Shown here: in pieces, positions 48,270 through 64,000 of the stretch
How the letters are laid out: every line of letters starts with the position of its first letter
Position numbering within the stretch: position 1 is the stretch's first letter
Notes under the pieces: generated by a model
What the model was told of the DNA's origin: nothing
What the model saw: the letters and a program-made list of their open reading frames with translations, nothing else
Database searches by the model: none
Program-made: the position numbers and the translations under genes
Assembly (NCBI RefSeq): GCF_910592395.1
Contig: NC_088318.1
Span: forward strand, 19,034,349 to 19,098,348
Source of the DNA: Lineus longissimus
Lineage: Eukaryota; Nemertea; Pilidiophora; Heteronemertea; Lineidae
Reading direction: 5' to 3'
Length of the DNA: 64,000 bases

Positions 48270-48914
48270 ACCGTAGTTCCTAAAATCATTGATTTCTCGG
48301 TCCTAACAGTGTCAGTGTTGATTCAGCAGTTGTTTTGGCAAAGACATATTTTTCTGGAGTTTCTGAAACCTAGAGCGCTACACAATAGGCGGCTAACAAG
48401 AAACTACGCCTTTCTACTGTTGTTGCCGACGTATGTGTACACTGAACTTGGGATGTGCGTCGGCCCCGTGTTGAAATGCCGTCCAGTGCCAGTTGGTGTG
48501 TTTTTCGCTGATTTGTGCAAAATTCAACATATCTCAAAAGTTCAATGGTTGACCCTCGATTTTTTTTTGATTTTTGTTTAACGTAAGCAACTGTCTTTCA
48601 TGGAAGAATGGTCACTGTAAGAATTATTCAGGAAGAAATGTATAATATTTGGGGTTTTTCGTGATTGTCCGGCCCAATTGGCAATAGTGCCATTTGGGAT
48701 GGTGAACAGTGCTAGGAGCAAATGCGTCGCTTATGATTTATTTAAAGAAATAAAATGCCCGATTTAACATCCTGCAGAATCAGGGGAATCGGGCGTTTCC
48801 AGTGATATACGACACAAATGGGTTGTCCTCATGCATTCACTTTGGAAACGCATTTTAAAATATATTTTACACGTCATCATCGCGTACATTTGGGAAAAAC
48901 TCCCTAACGAAACC
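48270..48914 (+). mobile_element. Truncated copy of the element at 62221-62851, opposite orientation
   Basis: From CCGTAGTTCCTAAAATCATT to AAAACTCCCTAACGAAACC it is the reverse complement of the downstream copy with scattered differences and small indels. The right terminal repeat is present and followed by TAA; the left terminus is missing. Confidence 0.85.
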
Positions 48915-49684
48915 TAACCTCGATCCGCTACGCTGTACAGGTCTCACTAGCCAGTGGTGATCAGGTCAACATAGTTCTTCAATCTCAGGCGATTACCATG
49001 GATACAGATAAGCCTATCATATCGCTATTGCTGCATGTTCAAATGTCGGTGTCCTGGGTATTTTGTGAAGAGGTAGCTCTGACGATTATTTGAGGAAAAT
49101 ATCAGCTTCTTCTGTGCACGTCCGCAGTGACCAGGCCTCGCATGCTATGTATAGCTCAATCGGATGTTGACATGAAATGGTTCCTGTCAGAGTGCACATG
49201 TTCTCAAGGTGAGACTTCGCGGTCAAAATGCTCAAAGAAAAGCCGCAACGACACCCTATTTTGGTATCAAAATTTAAAATTGTTATTATTTTGCTTTCTC
49301 AAGGTGATAAGTAGAAGTTTATAAAAATATTATTTCACCATCCATGTTAATCGTCAAGTTATAAGGCGGCAAGGTGAAATTTTCAAAATTTTCATCGATG
49401 TACAGGGTGTCTCATGTATTGTGCTGCCCCCATATTCTCATGACTGAATTACTTGATAACAATGAAAGCTGGTCAGAAGTATTCTAGAAGCGACAAGCTA
49501 TTCAGAAATGTATAGGTTTATGTGTGAGAGTGATATACTGCAAGGTCGACAGCCACTTGAACAGGGGTATGCATGAAATGACGTCGCGCCATTTGTGGAG
49601 CCAGGTAGGCCCGGCCATTGCACTGGCTAGTGAGACCACAGGGCCTGCACCTTTTGGGGACGAGGGGGACATTCCAGAGAAAAG

Positions 49685-61216
<11,532 letters not shown>

Positions 61217-62220
61217 CTGATTCAAGTTCAAAGTGACCTGGCCCAGTTATTACTGTACAGTTCATATCGTTCTGTTCGATAGTGAGTTATTGGACTTTCC
61301 TCAATCAAAACTTGTATCCGTCCAAATTATTTCGTTTAGAGTAGCATAGGCTGTCCTACATTTGTTCGTTTGTACGAAAGTTGTGCCAGATGAAAAGGTC
61401 ATATTGAGATGTTTTGTAGATTCATGTAGATAGAAATGAACAATTAGTCTAGTGTTTATTTGGGAGATCTCCCACTTACAATTGAGATTTGACCCCCGAG
61501 GGGCTGTAGCAGTATAACGAAGTCAATATACTGTGGTGAATCAATGAGTAAAGCACTGCCCATAGGGTTCATCACCTTCTAATCACAATGAAATGGGTTT
61601 GGTGTAGGGCCTACTCTGAAAGAGATGCAGAACTGTTAGTACATAATACACAGACAGGGTATATGTTGTCGCTGGTTCGCCTGGTAAGGCTGGCCACATT
61701 GACTGATACGCCTTGTCTGATGTTCCTTTGATTCTGTATATCATGGAATATGGTTTAATTCTCATCTTGAGTGCAACATTTTGAATAGAAGGTCACAACA
61801 TTGATTTTGCTGTAGTATAGCCATTTTCGTATACCCCATTTTATCAATGTGTATTTTTCTGGAATATTTTTGCAACTTTGTATCCAAAAAAACATTTTTA
61901 AAGATACGTTTTATAATAAAATGTTGTAGATTGATTAAAAAAGTCTTATTCAATGCTTCCTGCGACTGATAAAGAAGTTGTTCCCGGATGGTGAACTGGT
62001 GTGTTTACAGAACCCCTCTCTTCTGTTGTTGTATTGGGTCACAAGCTGGGATAAGTAAACAAGACAGGTCTTCGGTCCGTCTGTCGAATTTTACATGCAC
62101 CCATTGAAATTCTCACATAGTCCCTCTGCAACAGTTTGACTTGTGAGCCAACTGTGGCAGAGGTCGAGTGAGGCTCGACGACAATGATCACCTTTGACGA
62201 CGCTTGGAGAATGCCTTTAA
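61217..62220. other. TMEM67 3' UTR and flank
   Basis: No exon is visible. The 3' UTR probably runs to the AATAAA at 61915-61920. Confidence 0.5.
61915..61920 (+). terminator. Candidate poly(A) signal of TMEM67
   Basis: AATAAA about 700 bp after the stop codon, followed by T/G-rich sequence. Confidence 0.5.
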
Positions 62221-62851
62221 GGTCTCGTTAGGGAGTTTTTCCCAAATGTACGCGGTGATGACTTGCCCCATTAACAGGACGTTACATCTACATGTATTTT
62301 AAAATGCGTTTCCAAAGTGAATGCATGAGGACAATCCATTTGTGTCGAACTGGAAACGCCCGATTCCCCTGATTCTGCAGGATGTCAAATCGGGCATTTT
62401 ATTGGGCCGGACAATCACGAAAACCCCCAAATATTATACATTTCTTCCTGAATAATTTTTCAGTGACCATTCTCCCATGAAAGACAGTTGCTTACGCTAC
62501 ACAAAAATCAAAAAAAAAATCGAGGTCAACCATTGAACTTTTGAGATATGTTGAATTTTGCACAAATCAGCTAAAAACGCACCAACTAACACTGGATCGG
62601 ACGGCATTTCAACACGGGGCCGACGCACATCCCAAGTTCAGTGTACACAAACGTCGGCAACAACGCGTAGTTTCTTGTCAGCCGCCTATTGAGTAGTGAT
62701 CTAGGTTTCAGAAACTCCAAAAAACATGTCTTTGCCAAAACAACTGCTGAATCAACACTGACGTACTGTGAGGACCGAGAAATCAATGATTTTAGGAACT
62801 ACGGTTAGGGCTTGGCCGCGGATGAATAAAAAAAAACTCCCTAATGAGACC
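62221..62851 (-). mobile_element. 631-bp MITE-like element, possibly PIF/Harbinger-derived
   Basis: It starts GGTCTCGTTAGGGAGTTTTT and ends with the inverted AAAAACTCCCTAATGAGACC. TAA flanks both ends (62218-62220 and 62852-62854), a 3-bp TWA duplication as in PIF/Harbinger elements. No transposase is visible. A truncated inverted copy lies at 48270-48914. Confidence 0.8.
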
Positions 62852-62871
62852 TAAATCCACAATTGCCAGTG

Positions 62872-62904
62872 TGACGTCACTGATTGACCAATTACGCATG
62901 CGCA
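62872..62904 (+). promoter_or_regulatory. Compact promoter: CRE, CCAAT box and NRF1-type site
   Basis: TGACGTCA (62872-62879) is a perfect palindromic CRE. CCAAT follows at 62888-62892 and ACGCATGCGCA (62894-62904) fits the NRF1 core. All lie within 50 bases of ATG 62922, typical of TATA-less housekeeping promoters. Confidence 0.65.
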
Positions 62905-62921
62905 TTCGATTGAAAACAAAC

Positions 62922-63162
62922 ATGGCGGAAGAGGAAAAGTCTCCTCTGCTCGAGGGGCTGGAGTCGACAGATGTGAATTACAGAGGCCCGAGGGAAACCG
63001 TGAGAGATCTGTACCGACGGGGCAATAGATTAGGTATCAATGGGCAATTCTCTGTGGATAGCGACCGGTCGATCAACATCAGTAGCAGTAATTCGGTGCA
63101 AAATCTGGCCGAAGTTGACCATATCGTTGCCATCTTCGTGGTTGCTTTCGACACAAGATCAG
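62922..63162 (+). CDS. DENND11: First coding exon of a DENND11/LCHN-like protein (partial)
   Basis: The exon encodes 80 residues from ATG in good context (ACATGGCGGAAG) to the donor TCAG|GTGAGT. It starts MAEEEKSPLLEG and ends VDHIVAIFVVAFDTRSG. That ending closely resembles the start of the DENN domain in DENND11 (KIAA1147/LCHN), whose members act as or resemble Rab guanine-nucleotide exchange factors. The rest of the gene lies beyond the window. The identification rests on one short motif, so another DENN protein is possible. Confidence 0.65.
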
Positions 63163-64000
63163 GTGAGTGTACATTTTACACTAAGACTGTACATTGATAC
63201 ACTACGACTGTACATTGACACTACGAGGGAGGCTGATGGGGAAGTGGCAGTCTTGGTTGCCTCCAGATCCTTTCTAAGATGAATCCAAGCCAGTTGATAG
63301 CTGAGCCTCGGGTGTGAGATGGTGTCATTCAGAATAATCTGGGTAGAAACTGTTTAGCCAGTCTTTCTTTGGTTTGATTTGAACTGAAGGTCAAGTCTTC
63401 AAGTCGCAAGTGTGGATGTCTTCTGGCCTCTAAGTCTGTTGCCTGTTAGTGTTAGTTAGGCTGTTGGTTGTTGTTGAACTTGAAAGCCTGTTCTTTTCCA
63501 TGTGTATAGCAGCAGCGTGACTTCAGGTGAAGTCGGATGCCCTGCGAAGATCCTGAAATAGTTTGAAAGACCTTGTCCTTTTGGAGTCGATAGCACCAGG
63601 CTCATCCAGCCAACGAGGCTTAAGACTTGCTCAGTGTTCAGTGCTGTTACAGCTTGCCTACACACTACAGCACTAGACATGTCGGAATCTCTTTACGAGA
63701 GCATATCTCATGTGTGATCCAACATTCTCATGAATTAATTGACTGACATTGTTTTGATGAATTTGGATCAATGTATTGATGTATTGATTGGTTTGTGTGT
63801 ATGGGCGTCCCACAGCTTCAGGCAGTCCATTCATGATCAAGCGTCGGTAACCCTTTCAAACATATCTTACAGACACGAGTCACACTGACAAAATGCGTTT
63901 GAGGCCACGGCGTGAAATTTACATTGGGAGCAACAAACTTTTTTCTCAAAAAGTGCAAAATAGTAACATTTCAAAAAATAATGTATAATAAATAATTCTG
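63163..64000 (+). other. Start of intron 1 of the DENND11-like gene
   Basis: No second exon is visible before the window ends. A small repeat of GACTGTACATTGA lies just inside the intron (63184-63220). Confidence 0.55.

Larger units (their letters stand above)
46660..49684. other. Transposon-rich intergenic DNA upstream of TMEM67
   Basis: This stretch holds a TA-flanked MITE, a tRNA-like head, a truncated copy of a Harbinger-like element, and a 30-bp perfect direct repeat (47101-47130 and 48155-48184). No cellular gene is supported. The 152-codon frame at 48123-48581 lies mostly inside the truncated element. Confidence 0.6.

Noticed and set aside
48123..48581. 152-codon frame partly shared with 62586-62786
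   Set aside because: The shared part lies inside two copies of a non-coding transposon and is broken by small indels in one copy. No transposase motif is seen.
48985..49005. RFX X-box upstream of the ciliary gene TMEM67
   Set aside because: ATTACCATGGATAC resembles the X-box but mismatches at several key positions and lies about 690 bp upstream.

Overview
The window is eukaryotic. It holds intron-rich genes with GT-AG introns, intronic minisatellites, tRNA-derived SINE-like heads and small inverted-repeat transposons. The gene set (METTL3, CMTR2, meckelin/TMEM67, aquaporin, group III phospholipase A2, a DENND11-like first exon) is bilaterian. At least six minisatellites copy an exon/intron junction together with its splice site. 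I recall similar 'mirage' minisatellites described at the amphioxus Adh gene. A cephalochordate such as Branchiostoma is therefore my best guess, but this is inference; another marine invertebrate is possible. Most coding exons are too short to stand out as ORFs. I rebuilt them by hand from splice sites and phase, and every joined model below stays in frame.

Layout. 1965-3782 (-): small single-pass membrane protein with two PY-type motifs. 5664-7551 (-): secreted group III phospholipase A2. 7.6-11.8 kb: no supported gene. 11816-15679: about 69 copies of a 56-bp satellite. 15969-17603 (+): unrecognised type I membrane protein with a long basic tail. 19980-25295 (-): CMTR2, head to head with METTL3 at 26306-31180 (+); they share a roughly 1-kb intergenic region holding a 322-bp inverted-repeat insertion. 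33750-35608 (+): divergent class A GPCR. 38035-42305 (+): aquaporin, with a TATA/Inr promoter at 37852-37886. 43323-46212 (+): D-2-hydroxyacid dehydrogenase of the glyoxylate/hydroxypyruvate reductase type. 46.7-49.6 kb: transposon-rich. 49685-61216 (+): TMEM67/meckelin. 62221-62851: MITE-like element. 62922-63162 (+): first coding exon of a DENND11/LCHN-like gene that runs off the window.

The genes do not form one pathway. CMTR2 and METTL3 are the one functional pair: cap 2'-O-methylation and mRNA m6A methylation, divergently arranged. The most noteworthy signals are the splice-junction minisatellites, a candidate mutually exclusive exon pair in TMEM67, the PPCY/LPTY membrane protein, the GPCR lacking several class A hallmarks, and the MITE that ends about 70 bp before the DENND11-like start codon.
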